64,000 nt of DNA from [Clostridium] ultunense DSM 10521 (GCF_000511955.1 NZ_AZSU01000006.1:200720-264719); one strand, 5' to 3'. Shown: positions 52,116 to 63,172, numbered from the stretch's first letter. The notes: generated from the letters alone by a model not told the origin. Numbers and translations are program-made.

Positions 52116-52147
52116 AAGGGGGTAAAGCAGTTAACTGCGAAGATATG
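52116..52147 (+). promoter_or_regulatory. Ribosome binding site separated from the start by a 12-bp hairpin
   Basis: AAGGGGG (52116-52122) is the only good Shine-Dalgarno sequence, 22 bp from ATG 52145, too far for normal use. Between them GCAGTTAACTGC (52127-52138) can fold to a 4-bp stem with a 4-base loop, which would bring the two to about 10 bp. Translation may depend on this fold. Confidence 0.4.
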
Positions 52148-55100
52148 ATAAATTTACGTTTAGGTTTAGATGTGGGTTCCACTACGGTTAAGTTAGTGGT
52201 ATTAAACTCATCTTATGATATTGTATATAGTACCTATAGAAGACATTATTCTGATGTTAGGAATAGTGTAAAGGATGTTATATTAGATGCTTATAAAAGA
52301 TTTAAAAATGAAGTTGTAACCATTATGGTAACGGGTTCAGGTGGACTTTCTGTTCACAAGTGGTTAGGCATTCCTTTTATTCAGGAAGTAGTAGCTTCTA
52401 CTACTGGTATTAGAAAATTTATTCCAGAAACGGATGTAGCCATTGAACTAGGTGGTGAGGATGCAAAGATTACTTACTTAGATGGAAATGTTGAACAGAG
52501 GATGAATAGCATCTGTGCTGGTGGGACTGGTGCCTTTATAGACCAGATGGCATCTTTAATTGAAACCGATGCAGAAGGATTAAATGAATTGGCAGAAAAC
52601 CATAAAACCATATACTCTATTGCTTCTAGATGTGGAGTATTTGCAAAAACCGATATTCAAGCCTTGATTAACCAAGGGGTCTCAAAAGAAGATATAGCAG
52701 CTTCAGTATTTCAATCTGTAGTTAACCAAACCATATCTAACCTTGCCTGCGGTAGACCTATTAGGGGAAAGGTTGCTTTTTTGGGAGGGCCATTACACTT
52801 TTTGCCCGAATTGAGAAAAAGATATGTGGAAACATTAAAACTATCTGAAGATGAAATAATATTTCCAGATAATTCCCAACTATTTGTGGCTATAGGAGCA
52901 GCCGTTGCTTCTAAGGAAGAGAAAACCATTAGTTTTGAAGAATTAAAAAACAGATCTTTAGATTCGGAAGTAGCTATTGAGTCAGAGATTAGAAATATAA
53001 GACCTCTATTTGTAGATGAAAAGGAATTAAAGATATTTAGGGAAGAACATGTAACCCATAAAATGAAATATAAGGATATTAATAGACATGGTGGAAATTG
53101 CTATCTTGGAATTGACGCAGGTTCTACTACTACCAAAGCTATCCTTATAGATGAAGATAATAATATACTTTATTCTTATTATGGCAATAATAAGGGGAAA
53201 CCTTTAGATTTGACCATTGAAATTCTAAAAGAAATATATGATAAACTTCCAGAAGGAGAGAAGATTACTTATTCTACCGTTACTGGCTATGGAGAAGAAT
53301 TTATTAAAGCTGCATTAGGTATAGATATAGGGGAAGTTGAAACCATGGCCCATTATAAAGCAGCCCTCTTTTTCCAACACAATGTGGATTTTATCCTAGA
53401 CATTGGCGGCCAGGATATGAAATGTATGAGAATAAAGGACGGGGTCATAGATAGCATACTTTTAAATGAAGCCTGTTCCTCAGGCTGTGGTTCCTTCTTA
53501 GAGACTTTTGCTCATTCGTTAAACATGTCCGTAGAGGATTTTTTAAATGAAGGACTATTGGCTGAAAATCCTGTAGATTTAGGATCCCGTTGTACTGTAT
53601 TTATGAATTCCAAGGTAAAGCAGGCTCAAAAAGAAGGAGCTACCGTTGGGGATATTGCAGCAGGTCTATCCTATTCAGTAATAAAAAATGCAATTCAAAA
53701 GGTAATTAAGGTAAGGGATCCACAAGAATTAGGAGAAAATATAGTAGTTCAGGGTGGGACCTTTTATGGGGATGCAATTTTACGATCCTTTGAATTGGTA
53801 TCTAATAGAAAGGTAGTAAGGCCAGACATACCTGGACTTATGGGTGCTTTAGGAGCTGCTTTAATAGCTAAGGAAAGATATGAAGAAGGAATGGAGTCTA
53901 ATATATTGCTAAAAGATAAACTAGATAATTTTACCTATAAGACCAAAAGAGCAAATTGTGGAAGATGTGGGAACAATTGTGCTTTAACTATAAATATCTT
54001 TTCTGATGGTAAAAGATATATTACAGGAAATAGATGTGAAAAGGGAGCGGGAATAGAAAAGGGGACTAAAAAGATTCCAAATCTTTATGAATACAAATAT
54101 AATAGAACCTTTGACTATGAGCCTTTGTCTAAAGGGGAAGCAAAGCGAGGCACAGTAGGAATTCCAAGAGTTTTAAATATGTATGAGAACTATCCTTTCT
54201 GGCATACTTTCTTTACGGATTTAAGTTTCAGGGTTGTACTGTCTACCGAATCCAATAGGGAAGTATATGAGAAAGGAATAAGTTCTATACCAAGTGAAAC
54301 TGCCTGTTATCCAGCTAAGATATCCCATGGTCATATAATGGATTTAATAGATAAGGGTGTAGATTTTATATTTTATCCTGCAGTATTTTATGAACGTAAA
54401 GAAGATGATAAGGTAGATAACCATGTGAACTGTCCGGTGGTAATAGGATATTCAGAGGTAATAAAGCATAATGTAGATGAGGTAATGCATGAAGATATAT
54501 TATTTTTGAATCCATTTATATCCTTTGATGATAAAGGTGGATTGAAAAAAAGACTAAAAGATGAATTAAAGGATTTTGATATACCCTATAGAGAGATTAA
54601 AAGGGCTGTAGATAAAGCTTGGAATGAATTGATGGCTTATAAGGGTGATATAGAGAAAAAAGGTGAAGAAACTTTAAAAATCATGGAAGAAGAAGGAATA
54701 AAGGGAATAGTATTGGCAGGCAGACCTTACCATATAGATCCAGAAATCAATCATGGTATACCGGAATTGATTACTTCCTTAGGGATGGCTGTTTTGACGG
54801 AAGATTCTATAGCCCATTTGGCAAAACCAGAAAGACCTTTGCGGGTATTAGACCAATGGGTATATCATTCTAGATTATATAGAGCAGCTTCCTTCATAGC
54901 CACTCAGGAGAATTTAGAGCTTATACAGCTAAACTCCTTTGGTTGTGGGTTAGATGCAGTCACAACAGATCAAGTAGAAGAAATACTCCATGGTCATGGA
55001 AAAATATATACAGTATTAAAAATTGATGAAGTTAGCAATTTAGGTGCTGCTAAAATTAGGGTAAGATCCCTTTATGCCGCATTGGCAGAAAGGGATAAGA

Positions 55101-56410
55101 GTGGCTTTACTATAGAGAACAAATATAAACCGATAGAAAAAATAGTATTTACTAAAGAGATGAGGGAAAATCACACTATTTTAACCCCTCAAATGGCGCC
55201 TATACATTTTAAAATATTGCAGGAAGCATTAAACACCTGTGGGTATAATATAGAGTTTTTGCCTGCAATGGATTTAAAAGCTATTGATGAGGGATTAAAA
55301 TATGTAAATAATGATGCTTGCTATCCTTCTATAATAACTGTAGGTCAGTATATAGCTGCATTAAAATCTGGAAAATATGATTTAAACAATGTATCCCTTT
55401 TAATGAGTCAAACTGGCGGAGTTTGTAGAGCTTCCAATTATATTGGTTTCATACGAAAGGCATTAAAGGATGCTGGTTTTGGAAATGTTCCTGTAATTGC
55501 AGTATCGGCCCAAGGTATTGAAACCAATCCAGGGTTTACCTATTCTTTAGAGATGGGTAGAAAAGGGGTAATGGCTACACTGTACGGAGACCTTATCATG
55601 AGATTATTATATAGGGTAAGACCCTATGAAAAGATAAAGGGCTCTGCAAATCTATTGGCTGAACACTGGATTGAAAAATGTTCTGAGGCAGTCAAAATAG
55701 GAGATAAAAAAGAATATATAGGGAATGTTCATCAGATGGTAAAGGATTTTGATGAATTGGAAATAGATGAAGATTTAGTTAAACCAAAAGTAGGAGTAGT
55801 TGGAGAAATACTAGTAAAATATCATCCAATGGCCAACAATAATTTAGTGAATTTATTGGAATCTGAGGGAGCAGAAGTGGTAGTACCGGATCTAACAGAT
55901 TTTCTGCTATACTGTTGCTACAATGCAACTTATAAATATAAATATTTGTCAAAGGGGTTATTACCTAAGATAGGTGGCGATATAGCTATAAAATATATAG
56001 AATACTATAGGAAACCTATAAGGGAAGCCTTGAGAAATTCTAATAGATTCCATGCGCCGTTAACAGTAAAAGAGCTGGTGAAGGAAGCGGAAAGGTTGGT
56101 TTCCATAGGGAATCAATATGGAGAAGGTTGGCTACTTACTGCAGAGATGTTAGAATTAATCCAAACTGGTGCAGAAAACATAGTTTGTACTCAGCCTTTT
56201 GGCTGTTTACCAAATCACATAACAGGTAAAGGGGTAATAAAAGCCATTAGGGATATATATCCTCAAGCTAATATAGTTGCCATAGATTATGACCCAGGAG
56301 CCAGTGAAGTAAATCAGTTAAATAGGATTAAATTAATGCTTTCAACTGCTCACGATAATGTGGAAGAAAGAAAGGAATATGAATCAAAAGCCTATAATAT
56401 AGAAAGTTAA
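52145..56410 (+). CDS. Giant 2-hydroxyacyl-CoA dehydratase activase-related protein (1,421 aa)
   Basis: The protein has two BadF/BadG/BcrA/HgdC-type ATPase domains in tandem (about 1-255: [34 protein letters not shown]; about 320-575: [34 protein letters not shown]). After that come a cysteine motif (NCGRCGNNC near residue 615), a DUF2229 region and a C-terminal part like the dehydratase B/D subunits (residues about 990-1400, [14 protein letters not shown]). Activases use ATP to give the dehydratase a low-potential electron through a [4Fe-4S] cluster. The fused form is widespread in anaerobes, but its substrate is unassigned. No dehydratase genes adjoin it. Confidence 0.88.
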   Translation: MINLRLGLDVGSTTVKLVVLNSSYDIVYSTYRRHYSDVRNSVKDVILDAYKRFKNEVVTIMVTGSGGLSVHKWLGIPFIQEVVASTTGIRKFIPETDVAIELGGEDAKITYLDGNVEQRMNSICAGGTGAFIDQMASLIETDAEGLNELAENHKTIYSIASRCGVFAKTDIQALINQGVSKEDIAASVFQSVVNQTISNLACGRPIRGKVAFLGGPLHFLPELRKRYVETLKLSEDEIIFPDNSQLFVAIGAAVASKEEKTISFEELKNRSLDSEVAIESEIRNIRPLFVDEKELKIFREEHVTHKMKYKDINRHGGNCYLGIDAGSTTTKAILIDEDNNILYSYYGNNKGKPLDLTIEILKEIYDKLPEGEKITYSTVTGYGEEFIKAALGIDIGEVETMAHYKAALFFQHNVDFILDIGGQDMKCMRIKDGVIDSILLNEACSSGCGSFLETFAHSLNMSVEDFLNEGLLAENPVDLGSRCTVFMNSKVKQAQKEGATVGDIAAGLSYSVIKNAIQKVIKVRDPQELGENIVVQGGTFYGDAILRSFELVSNRKVVRPDIPGLMGALGAALIAKERYEEGMESNILLKDKLDNFTYKTKRANCGRCGNNCALTINIFSDGKRYITGNRCEKGAGIEKGTKKIPNLYEYKYNRTFDYEPLSKGEAKRGTVGIPRVLNMYENYPFWHTFFTDLSFRVVLSTESNREVYEKGISSIPSETACYPAKISHGHIMDLIDKGVDFIFYPAVFYERKEDDKVDNHVNCPVVIGYSEVIKHNVDEVMHEDILFLNPFISFDDKGGLKKRLKDELKDFDIPYREIKRAVDKAWNELMAYKGDIEKKGEETLKIMEEEGIKGIVLAGRPYHIDPEINHGIPELITSLGMAVLTEDSIAHLAKPERPLRVLDQWVYHSRLYRAASFIATQENLELIQLNSFGCGLDAVTTDQVEEILHGHGKIYTVLKIDEVSNLGAAKIRVRSLYAALAERDKSGFTIENKYKPIEKIVFTKEMRENHTILTPQMAPIHFKILQEALNTCGYNIEFLPAMDLKAIDEGLKYVNNDACYPSIITVGQYIAALKSGKYDLNNVSLLMSQTGGVCRASNYIGFIRKALKDAGFGNVPVIAVSAQGIETNPGFTYSLEMGRKGVMATLYGDLIMRLLYRVRPYEKIKGSANLLAEHWIEKCSEAVKIGDKKEYIGNVHQMVKDFDELEIDEDLVKPKVGVVGEILVKYHPMANNNLVNLLESEGAEVVVPDLTDFLLYCCYNATYKYKYLSKGLLPKIGGDIAIKYIEYYRKPIREALRNSNRFHAPLTVKELVKEAERLVSIGNQYGEGWLLTAEMLELIQTGAENIVCTQPFGCLPNHITGKGVIKAIRDIYPQANIVAIDYDPGASEVNQLNRIKLMLSTAHDNVEERKEYESKAYNIES

Positions 56411-56477
56411 GAGGAAAGGCCTTCCCCAGTTCGGTGATAATCTGTCACCTGAATCAAAGGAAGGCTCTTAACTTTTA
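56405..56477 (+). terminator. Long hairpin terminator
   Basis: AGTTAAGAG pairs with CTCTTAACT at the base, GGCCTTCC with GGAAGGC further in, and GGTGA with TCACC at the tip, followed by TTTTAATAG. It overlaps the stop codon of the giant gene. Confidence 0.7.
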
Positions 56478-56610
56478 ATAGTAAATATATTGTAACCCGT
56501 TTGTAACGACTTTTATGTATATAATTGGTATATTAAATATAGTAATCCATATTAAATTTGGATTAATGGATATAATAGGAATAACAAAATTATTGAAAGA
56601 GGTAAGGATT

Positions 56611-57618
56611 ATGAAGAAAAGAACTACAGTTTTTATGTTGCTTATCAGTATCCTATTATTTACTTCTATTGTAGCATGTAGGGGAAAGGATGTAGATGAA
56701 AACAATGGAGAACCTGCAGATAAGGTAGAACAAACAACAGAGGATATAGTGGAAAATGATGAAGAAACGATAATGAAGGATTTCAAAACCATGGTAAAAA
56801 GCGATAACGAACCTTTTACACTGGTAAAATTTATAGATGAAAATATTGAAAAAGTAAAAATAGAATACGCTACGGAAATGATAAAGGATTTAGAAGAAGT
56901 CCAAGAAGGATATATAGAAAGATATACGGATCAACTGTTCATGGAGGAACATCAAATGGAATTATTAAGTCTTTCTGAAATAGGTCAAACTGGAAGAGAT
57001 GAAATGGAAAATAAAATTGAAAACCTCTTATTCTTTGACGAAACCAAGATAGAAGAGATAAAAAATGGCAATTTGAATGAACTGGTTAAGAAGCTAATAC
57101 AAGGTAAATATAGGCTTATCAATATGGAAGGAGCTTTCTATCCAATTATAGATTATGAAGAACTGAAGGTTTATAATGATTATCTATCCGAGGAAATGAA
57201 GGAGTATATAGATATAAAATCTATGGATTCTAATATGCCTACCATATTGGATGCAGGGATAGTCATTTCCTTCGACCAGTTAGCAGAAAGGCTTATTAAA
57301 ACGGAAAACTATATCCTAAAATATCCAGATAGCATAAAATATGAGGAAATTCTAAGACTCTATGGAGTATATCTAAAATTCTATTTAGAAGGTTCAAGCA
57401 ATACTCCTATATATGATTTTGAGAGTAAAAAAATAAAAGACGAGATTCTATCAAGCTATAAAAAAGTAAAGGATATGGATGAAACTGTAACATCTAAAGT
57501 AGTTTCTAAATATATAGATATTATAGGTGAAAACCAAAATATAATAGATGAGAATGTGCTATCTAAAGTAACAGAGCTTCATAGCGAAGCCATTGCTACA
57601 ATAGAAGAGCAAAAATAA
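56611..57618 (+). CDS. Hypothetical lipoprotein (335 aa)
   Basis: ATG 56611 follows AGAGGTAAGG; codons further upstream are open but lack a ribosome binding site. The N-terminus is a lipoprotein signal (MKKRTTVFMLLISILLFTSIVAC, shown here only by its ends, Cys about residue 22). The mature part is acidic and helical (VDENNGEPADKVEQTTEDIV linker, then a long helical domain with YIERYTDQLFMEEHQMELL). No catalytic motif or known family is recognised. It likely sits on the outer face of the membrane. Flanked by strong terminators, so it is monocistronic. Confidence 0.7.
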   Translation: MKKRTTVFMLLISILLFTSIVACRGKDVDENNGEPADKVEQTTEDIVENDEETIMKDFKTMVKSDNEPFTLVKFIDENIEKVKIEYATEMIKDLEEVQEGYIERYTDQLFMEEHQMELLSLSEIGQTGRDEMENKIENLLFFDETKIEEIKNGNLNELVKKLIQGKYRLINMEGAFYPIIDYEELKVYNDYLSEEMKEYIDIKSMDSNMPTILDAGIVISFDQLAERLIKTENYILKYPDSIKYEEILRLYGVYLKFYLEGSSNTPIYDFESKKIKDEILSSYKKVKDMDETVTSKVVSKYIDIIGENQNIIDENVLSKVTELHSEAIATIEEQK

Positions 57619-57628
57619 GCCCACCATG

Positions 57629-57677
57629 GGCCTAGTTCTACCCCCAGTATAATTTGCAGAACTAGGCCTTATTTTTT
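57629..57677 (+). terminator. Terminator of the lipoprotein gene
   Basis: GGCCTAGTTCT and AGAACTAGGCC form a perfect 11-bp stem, followed by TTATTTTTTATC. Confidence 0.88.
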
Positions 57678-57759
57678 ATCTTTTCAATGGCTTAAGTTTT
57701 TAAACTCCCCTTCAATGGTATATAATATATATGAGTATATTTATAAGGAGGTATTTTAG

Positions 57760-58332
57760 ATGAAGAAGGTATTACTATTATTAGCAGAAGGCTTTGAAGA
57801 GGTAGAAGCTCTAACAACAGTGGATTATTTACGGAGAATGGACATAATAGTAGACACTTGTTCTATAGGAGAAAAAAGGATACAGGGGGCTCATAGAATA
57901 ATTGTGGAAGCGGACAAACAAATAGATGAAATAGATAGCATAAAGAATTATGATGGATTAGTTATACCGGGAGGATTGCCAGGGGCTACCAACCTTAGAG
58001 ACAATGGTAGAGTCATCCAATTAGTACAGGAGTTCAATGAAGAAAAAAAGCTAATAGCAGCTATATGTGCAGGGCCAATAGTATTACAAAAGGCTGGAAT
58101 AATAACGGGGAAAGGGGTTACTTCCTATCCAGGGTTTGATAAGGATTTAAAGGAAAGTAAATATAGCGAAGATTTAGTAGTCCAAGATGGAAATATTATA
58201 ACAGCTAGGGGCCCTGCTGTGGCGGTTTATTTTGCGTTAAAATTAGTGGAAAATCTAGTAGGAAAGGAAAAGGAACAGGAGTTACGAAAAGATATACTAT
58301 TAGATATGGTAGAAGAGAATATTTCTAAATAA
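57760..58332 (+). CDS. DJ-1/PfpI family protein
   Basis: The 190-residue protein has the DJ-1 layout: LLLAEGFEEVEALTTVDYLRR with the conserved glutamate, the reactive cysteine in the nucleophile elbow AAICAGPIVL (near residue 107), and GVTSYPG and ARGPAVAVYFALKLVE. Family members act as glyoxalases, stress chaperones or deglycases; the exact activity cannot be read from sequence. AAGGAGG precedes the ATG. A terminator follows. Confidence 0.92.
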   Translation: MKKVLLLLAEGFEEVEALTTVDYLRRMDIIVDTCSIGEKRIQGAHRIIVEADKQIDEIDSIKNYDGLVIPGGLPGATNLRDNGRVIQLVQEFNEEKKLIAAICAGPIVLQKAGIITGKGVTSYPGFDKDLKESKYSEDLVVQDGNIITARGPAVAVYFALKLVENLVGKEKEQELRKDILLDMVEENISK

Positions 58333-58353
58333 GATTTCTCCTTAATACTAATA

Positions 58354-58381
58354 AAAATAGGCGATTTTCGCCTATTTTTTC
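58354..58381 (+). terminator. Terminator of the DJ-1 gene
   Basis: AAAATAGGCGA and TCGCCTATTTT form an 11-bp stem around TTT, followed by TTCTTTTT. Confidence 0.88.
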
Positions 58382-58431
58382 TTTTTAGGTATATAATATA
58401 GACTAAGAATTAAGTCTAAAGGAGTGGAAAG

Positions 58432-59040
58432 ATGAAACTAAATAGGAATTTCTATAGTAGAGATACAATAACGGTAGCAAAGGAGCTTTTAGGTAAAACA
58501 CTAGTCCACCATATAGAAGGGAATAAATTAAAAGGAATGATAGTGGAAACTGAAGCTTATCTAGGGCTTAGGGATAAGGCAGCCCATTCCTATGGTGGCA
58601 GGATAACTAAAAGGGTAGAAACTATGTACGGGCTTCCTGGCACAGCTTATGTATATCTTATTTATGGAATGTATTATTGTTTTAATATAGTAACAGTAAA
58701 AGAAGGTATTCCAGAAGCAGTTCTAATAAGAGCCATAGAACCTATAGAGAATATAGATATAATGGCTTTGCTTAGATATGGAAAACCCTATGAAGAATTG
58801 AGCAAATATGAGAAGAAAAATTTAACAAATGGTCCTGGAAAGCTTTCTATGGCTTTCAATATAGATAAAAGATTGGATAAGATAAACCTCTGTGGAGACA
58901 GATTATACTTAGAACATGGTAATAAAGAAATGTTTAATATAGTAGAAACTAAAAGAATTGGTATAGACTATGCAGAAGAAGCTAAAGATTATCCCTATAG
59001 ATTTTACATAGAAGGAAACCCATATGTATCCAAATTGTAA
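58432..59040 (+). CDS. 3-methyladenine (alkyladenine) DNA glycosylase
   Basis: The 202-residue protein matches the AAG/MPG family: FYSRDTITVAKELLGKTLVH, the catalytic glutamate in IVETEAYLG, the DKAAHSYGGR motif, and the intercalating-tyrosine region GTAYVYLIYGMYYCFNIV. It removes alkylated and deaminated purines from DNA in base excision repair. GGAGTGG precedes the ATG. It is probably monocistronic. Confidence 0.93.
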   Translation: MKLNRNFYSRDTITVAKELLGKTLVHHIEGNKLKGMIVETEAYLGLRDKAAHSYGGRITKRVETMYGLPGTAYVYLIYGMYYCFNIVTVKEGIPEAVLIRAIEPIENIDIMALLRYGKPYEELSKYEKKNLTNGPGKLSMAFNIDKRLDKINLCGDRLYLEHGNKEMFNIVETKRIGIDYAEEAKDYPYRFYIEGNPYVSKL

Positions 59041-59113
59041 CCTTATTTAGATTGCAAAATATTCATATATTTAGTATTATTTGAAATATAGGTTGCCATG
59101 TATGGGAGGGTTT

Positions 59114-60088
59114 ATGATGAAGAAAAAGTTCTGGGTTACATTTTTAATAGCTTTAGTTGGATTTTCTGCTTTATTTGCTACAACAGGTCATTACATATTG
59201 AATAAGGATTCCATTGCTAATCAATGGGAAGAAGATGATCTAGAAGCAGAAAAAATATTGAAGGATAAAGGTGAAATATTATTTCTATTAATGGGTATAG
59301 ATGACCAAGATGGTACTGGCGGTGTAGCAAAGGTAAAGGAGAAGAAAATAGAAGGAGAGGATAGACATAAACCTACAGGAAAGCGAACAGACACAATGAT
59401 CCTTTGTAAGTATAATTTTGAGACTGGTGATATTACTATGTTATCCATTCCTAGGGATTCTAGGGTTAATATAAGAGGTAGGAAGGAAAAGGAAAAGATA
59501 ACTCATGCCCACTCTTATGGTGGGCCTTATTTAGCTATGAAGACGGTAAAGGATTTTTTGAATATAAATTTGGAATACTATGTAACGGTGGACTATTTGG
59601 CGGTAAGGGAAATAGTAGATGCTATCGGTGGAGTGAAAATAGATATACCTAAAAGAATGTATTATAGTGATCCAACAGACAAGCCACCATTGTTAATTGA
59701 TTTTCAACCAGGACTACAAACCTTAGATGGCGATGATTCAATAAGATTTTTAAGGTACAGGCCTAAGAAAGAGGGAGATTTAGGTAGAGTAGAAAATCAA
59801 AAATTATTTATGAAAGAATTCATAAAACAAACTTTAAAGCCTAAAAATATTACAAGATTACCCAAGATGATAAAAACTTATTATGATTATGTAGATACTA
59901 ATATACCTATGAATGTAATATTAAAAGGTATTGGAACTGCAAATAAAATAGATTTAGAAAATATGAAAACTGCTATAATACCTGGAGTAGGTGAATATAT
60001 AGGAGGTATCTCTTATTTCATTTATGATGAAGAAGGAACGAAACAAATAATTGAAGAGATGTTTGAAAATTTCTTATTAGATAAATAG
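59114..60088 (+). CDS. LytR-CpsA-Psr (LCP) family protein
   Basis: Adjacent ATGs at 59114 and 59117 follow GGGAGGG; the open frame extends to 59081 without a ribosome binding site. The 324-residue protein has one N-terminal membrane helix and an extracellular LCP domain with RTDTMILCKYNF, SIPRDSRVNIRG, the DYLAVREIVDAIGGVKIDIP block and RFLRYRPKKEGDLGRVENQ. LCP enzymes attach teichoic acids or other glycopolymers to peptidoglycan using polyprenyl pyrophosphate-linked donors. The next gene makes isoprenoid precursors, a loose functional link. A gap of 12 bp suggests an operon. Confidence 0.92.
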   Translation: MMKKKFWVTFLIALVGFSALFATTGHYILNKDSIANQWEEDDLEAEKILKDKGEILFLLMGIDDQDGTGGVAKVKEKKIEGEDRHKPTGKRTDTMILCKYNFETGDITMLSIPRDSRVNIRGRKEKEKITHAHSYGGPYLAMKTVKDFLNINLEYYVTVDYLAVREIVDAIGGVKIDIPKRMYYSDPTDKPPLLIDFQPGLQTLDGDDSIRFLRYRPKKEGDLGRVENQKLFMKEFIKQTLKPKNITRLPKMIKTYYDYVDTNIPMNVILKGIGTANKIDLENMKTAIIPGVGEYIGGISYFIYDEEGTKQIIEEMFENFLLDK

Positions 60089-60100
60089 AAGGAGGTTTTC

Positions 60101-61129
60101 ATGGGAAAAGATATAATCAGAAAGGATAGGAAAAAAGAGCATATTGAATATTATTTAAAATCCACCTTTGAAAGTGATACCCTTTTTAAGGATATATATG
60201 TGGAGCATAATTCATTACCAGAGCTAAACTTAGACGAAATAGATGGGAGAACAGAGTTTTTAGGGAAAATCATTGAATACCCTATAATGATAAATGCTAT
60301 GACAGGAGGAACAGAATTTTCCTGGGAAATAAATAGAGGTTTGTCAGAAATAGCAAAAAATCATAGGATTCCTATGGCGGTAGGTTCCCAGACTATAGCT
60401 TTAAGGGATAGGGGAAGCCATAATTCTTTTAAGGTAGTAAGGGAAAGGGTAGGAGAAGAGGGAGTAGTAATTGCTAATTTAAGTGGGCATGCTTCTTTAG
60501 AAGATGTGAAATTTGCCATAGATTTAATAAAAGCAGATGGAATTCAGCTTCATTTAAATCCTGCCCAGGAGCTGGTGATGAAAGAAGGGGACAGGGAATT
60601 TAAAGGAGTTTTAAAAAATATTGAAGATATTGTATCCAATGTGGAAAGGCCAGTTATAGTTAAAGAAGTAGGTTTTGGTATATCAAAGGAAGTAGCTCAG
60701 AGACTATATGACGTAGGAGTAAGGTATATAGATGTATCGGGTAAGGGAGGCACCAACTTTATAGAGATAGAGGATAGAAGGGACGATGAAATAGATTTTA
60801 GAGATATCTATTCTTGGGGGATTCCAACGGCCCTTAGTCTAATCCAATGTAGGAGCATATCGGAGGATTTGACTTTAATATCTAGTGGCGGTATAAGGAC
60901 TAGTTTAGATATATTGAAATCCTTAATCCTAGGAGCTAATGTGGTAGGAATAGGTGGTCGAATACTGAGAGAAGTAATAGAAGGTGGACAGGAAAGGGCT
61001 AACAAATATATGGAAGGTTTGACTTATAAATTGAAGGTTTTAATGTTATTGACAGGAAGTAAAAATATTCAAGAATTGAAAAAGGTCCCTTATAAGGTAA
61101 AGGGAGAGCTTAAAGATTTGCTCAGGTGA
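60101..61129 (+). CDS. fni: Type 2 isopentenyl-diphosphate delta-isomerase
   Basis: The 342-residue FMN enzyme has RKDRKKEHIEYYL at the N-terminus, INAMTGGTEFSWEINRGL, the flavin-loop VGSQTIALRD, the catalytic region QLHLNPAQELVMKEGDRE, and VSGKGGTNFIEIE. It interconverts isopentenyl and dimethylallyl diphosphate. The type 2 enzyme is common in Firmicutes. AGAAGGAGG precedes the ATG, 12 bp after the LCP gene. Intact. Confidence 0.94.
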   Translation: MGKDIIRKDRKKEHIEYYLKSTFESDTLFKDIYVEHNSLPELNLDEIDGRTEFLGKIIEYPIMINAMTGGTEFSWEINRGLSEIAKNHRIPMAVGSQTIALRDRGSHNSFKVVRERVGEEGVVIANLSGHASLEDVKFAIDLIKADGIQLHLNPAQELVMKEGDREFKGVLKNIEDIVSNVERPVIVKEVGFGISKEVAQRLYDVGVRYIDVSGKGGTNFIEIEDRRDDEIDFRDIYSWGIPTALSLIQCRSISEDLTLISSGGIRTSLDILKSLILGANVVGIGGRILREVIEGGQERANKYMEGLTYKLKVLMLLTGSKNIQELKKVPYKVKGELKDLLR

Positions 61130-61149
61130 TAATTATGAATGATTGGACC

Positions 61150-61201
61150 CTTCGCTAGCACTCAGGATAATAGTTTAAAGTTATTCTGAGCCACAGCGAA
61201 G
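61150..61201. repeat. REP-like imperfect palindrome
   Basis: TTCGCT (61151-61156) pairs with AGCGAA (61195-61200), and CTCAGGATAA (61161-61170) with TTATTCTGAG (61181-61190). The wording resembles dispersed intergenic palindromes carrying TTCTGAGC and AGCGAAGAATCTC found in many genomes. It lies between convergent genes and may double as a terminator. Confidence 0.5.
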
Positions 61202-61219
61202 AATCTCAATTGTCAGTTG

Positions 61220-63013
61220 TTAAAACCCACCAGCACCACCACCGCCAGCGCCGCCACCGCCACCTCCAGAGAATCCGCCACCACTTCCAGTAGATGAGCT
61301 ACCAGCAGAGAAGGATTTATTTAAACTCCTTTCAAAAGAATTTTGTCCTCTAGCCCCTGTAGTATAGTACCAATAGGCCCAATGGTTAGGCATACTGCTT
61401 TTGGGTATTAATTTTCTAAATTTTTTTAGAGTGTTGATATTTACTCTTAAAGCCAGACCATATATTAAAGCTGACTCCAATGGAAAAGACAAATTTTCCA
61501 CATTTAATGTATCTCCTCTTAACTTCAAATCCTTTTTAAAATCTTGCCATTTTTTATACTGTATATATCCATAATCGGATTTTCTAAATATTATAACCAT
61601 CCCATATATAAAGGTAAATACTGAAACGAATAATAGGACTATCCCATAAAATCCTCCAAAATTAATTGCAATTATGGAAAAGGGAAAAGCGATAATATAG
61701 AATGCTATTAATAGTCCACCTAGTTTTTTACCATCATCATCATAAAACCCTTTATTTTTAGCATCTTTCTTTACCTTTTTCTGCCATGTATTATAAGAAT
61801 TGCCAAACTCTGTCCTATGTTTTTTTCCGTAATATTCTATATCTTTTGTAGTTACAGTTTTGGTATCGCCGATTTCGTTAAATAGCCAATCTAATAAGAA
61901 ACTTTCATGGCTTAATAATGAATTAACAGATTTCTCAAGTTTTTCTAATTTGAAATTATTAGTTTTCTTTTCATATTCACCTTTGTCTTCTATAGATAAA
62001 TGGCCTTTCCTAGCTAAGTCAAAAATTGTGGCCATTATTGTGGTGGTATTTAATCCACTATTGGTTAAATAAGTTGCTACTGCAGGGGTACAGTCGTCTG
62101 GATACAAATTATGGTCTATTGTATCATAAATATCTATATCTCTTCTTAATCTAGAGAATATAAAAGCAATAGCCACAACTCCTATTCCTGCTATTATAAT
62201 GGATAAATTATTGAATAAACTTTTGTTTCTTTCCCTCCTAATCTGTTTCTCTTCTATTTCCTTTATATAGGATAATTCCTCTTCGATAATACCGTCATAT
62301 GCGTTATTATCAACCACTTTAGTTGAATTAGGGATGAAATTAGTTGGAAACAATACTCTAGCTTCCACAAAGTTGTTTTTAGAAATATTTTCAACCTCTA
62401 TTCTTATTAAATTATCCTCTTTAAAACGGATAGCTCCATTAGAGGGACCATGGGCAAATATTTTGACCTTGTCATTTTTAGGTTGGGGTAATTTAATATT
62501 TACTGCAAAAAAACCAATAGCCGTACTATTTTCCTTCCCTAGGAATTTATAATATAATTCTCCAGTATCCTTATACTTTACAGCAACATTTTTAATAATG
62601 TAGCTTAGTCGGAAGGCTTTTTCTTCATATTTTGAAGGGGAGAAAATTTTGATATTAACACTATCCCCGTTATTAATAGTCATAAAAACATTGCTATCTC
62701 CATTTTTAGCCTCGTTAACGCGGGAATATAGTATTTTTTTCCCCTTAACCATTTCTGATACTTGAAGATTCTCTAAACCCTCTGTTCCCGTTAGAATAAT
62801 ATCTCTATATACTCCATTAAACTCATCGTTAAAGTTAAAGGTAATGTCTTCTTGAACCATTAAATCTCCATTTTCTTTAATTTCCGAGTCAATTAGCCAC
62901 CTACTTATAGAAAGGGATTCTTCGGCCTTTCCATTTAGAGGGAAATTGATCAATATAAGTAGTACAAGTAAAATAATAGTACTAACTTTTAAATATTTTT
63001 TAATGGGAATCAC
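61220..63013 (-). CDS. DUF2207 membrane protein with glycine-rich tail
   Basis: The 597-residue protein has an N-terminal signal (STIILLVLLILINFPLNGKAEE), an extracellular DUF2207 domain (about 30-230: RWLIDSEIKENGDLMVQEDI), a membrane helix near 270, a cytoplasmic helix-turn-helix-like segment (TTTIMATIFDLARKGHLSIE), two more helices near 425-465, and a C-terminus ending in runs of glycine. The function is unknown in all members. The start is GTG 63013, which overlaps its own AGAGGTG ribosome binding site. An in-frame TGA just upstream rules out an earlier start. Confidence 0.82.
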   Translation of the reverse strand: MIPIKKYLKVSTIILLVLLILINFPLNGKAEESLSISRWLIDSEIKENGDLMVQEDITFNFNDEFNGVYRDIILTGTEGLENLQVSEMVKGKKILYSRVNEAKNGDSNVFMTINNGDSVNIKIFSPSKYEEKAFRLSYIIKNVAVKYKDTGELYYKFLGKENSTAIGFFAVNIKLPQPKNDKVKIFAHGPSNGAIRFKEDNLIRIEVENISKNNFVEARVLFPTNFIPNSTKVVDNNAYDGIIEEELSYIKEIEEKQIRRERNKSLFNNLSIIIAGIGVVAIAFIFSRLRRDIDIYDTIDHNLYPDDCTPAVATYLTNSGLNTTTIMATIFDLARKGHLSIEDKGEYEKKTNNFKLEKLEKSVNSLLSHESFLLDWLFNEIGDTKTVTTKDIEYYGKKHRTEFGNSYNTWQKKVKKDAKNKGFYDDDGKKLGGLLIAFYIIAFPFSIIAINFGGFYGIVLLFVSVFTFIYGMVIIFRKSDYGYIQYKKWQDFKKDLKLRGDTLNVENLSFPLESALIYGLALRVNINTLKKFRKLIPKSSMPNHWAYWYYTTGARGQNSFERSLNKSFSAGSSSTGSGGGFSGGGGGGAGGGGAGGF

Positions 63014-63172
63014 CTCTTTTCAAAAAAATAGACGATTACTTTGTTTAATTTTTTTAATATGTTAAGATTATATTTGTATTATACCCTTATTTATACCGAC
63101 GAAAATTAAATATATAATATAAGTTAGAAAGAAAAATAATTTCTAGATTATATAAACTAAGGATGTGATTAT

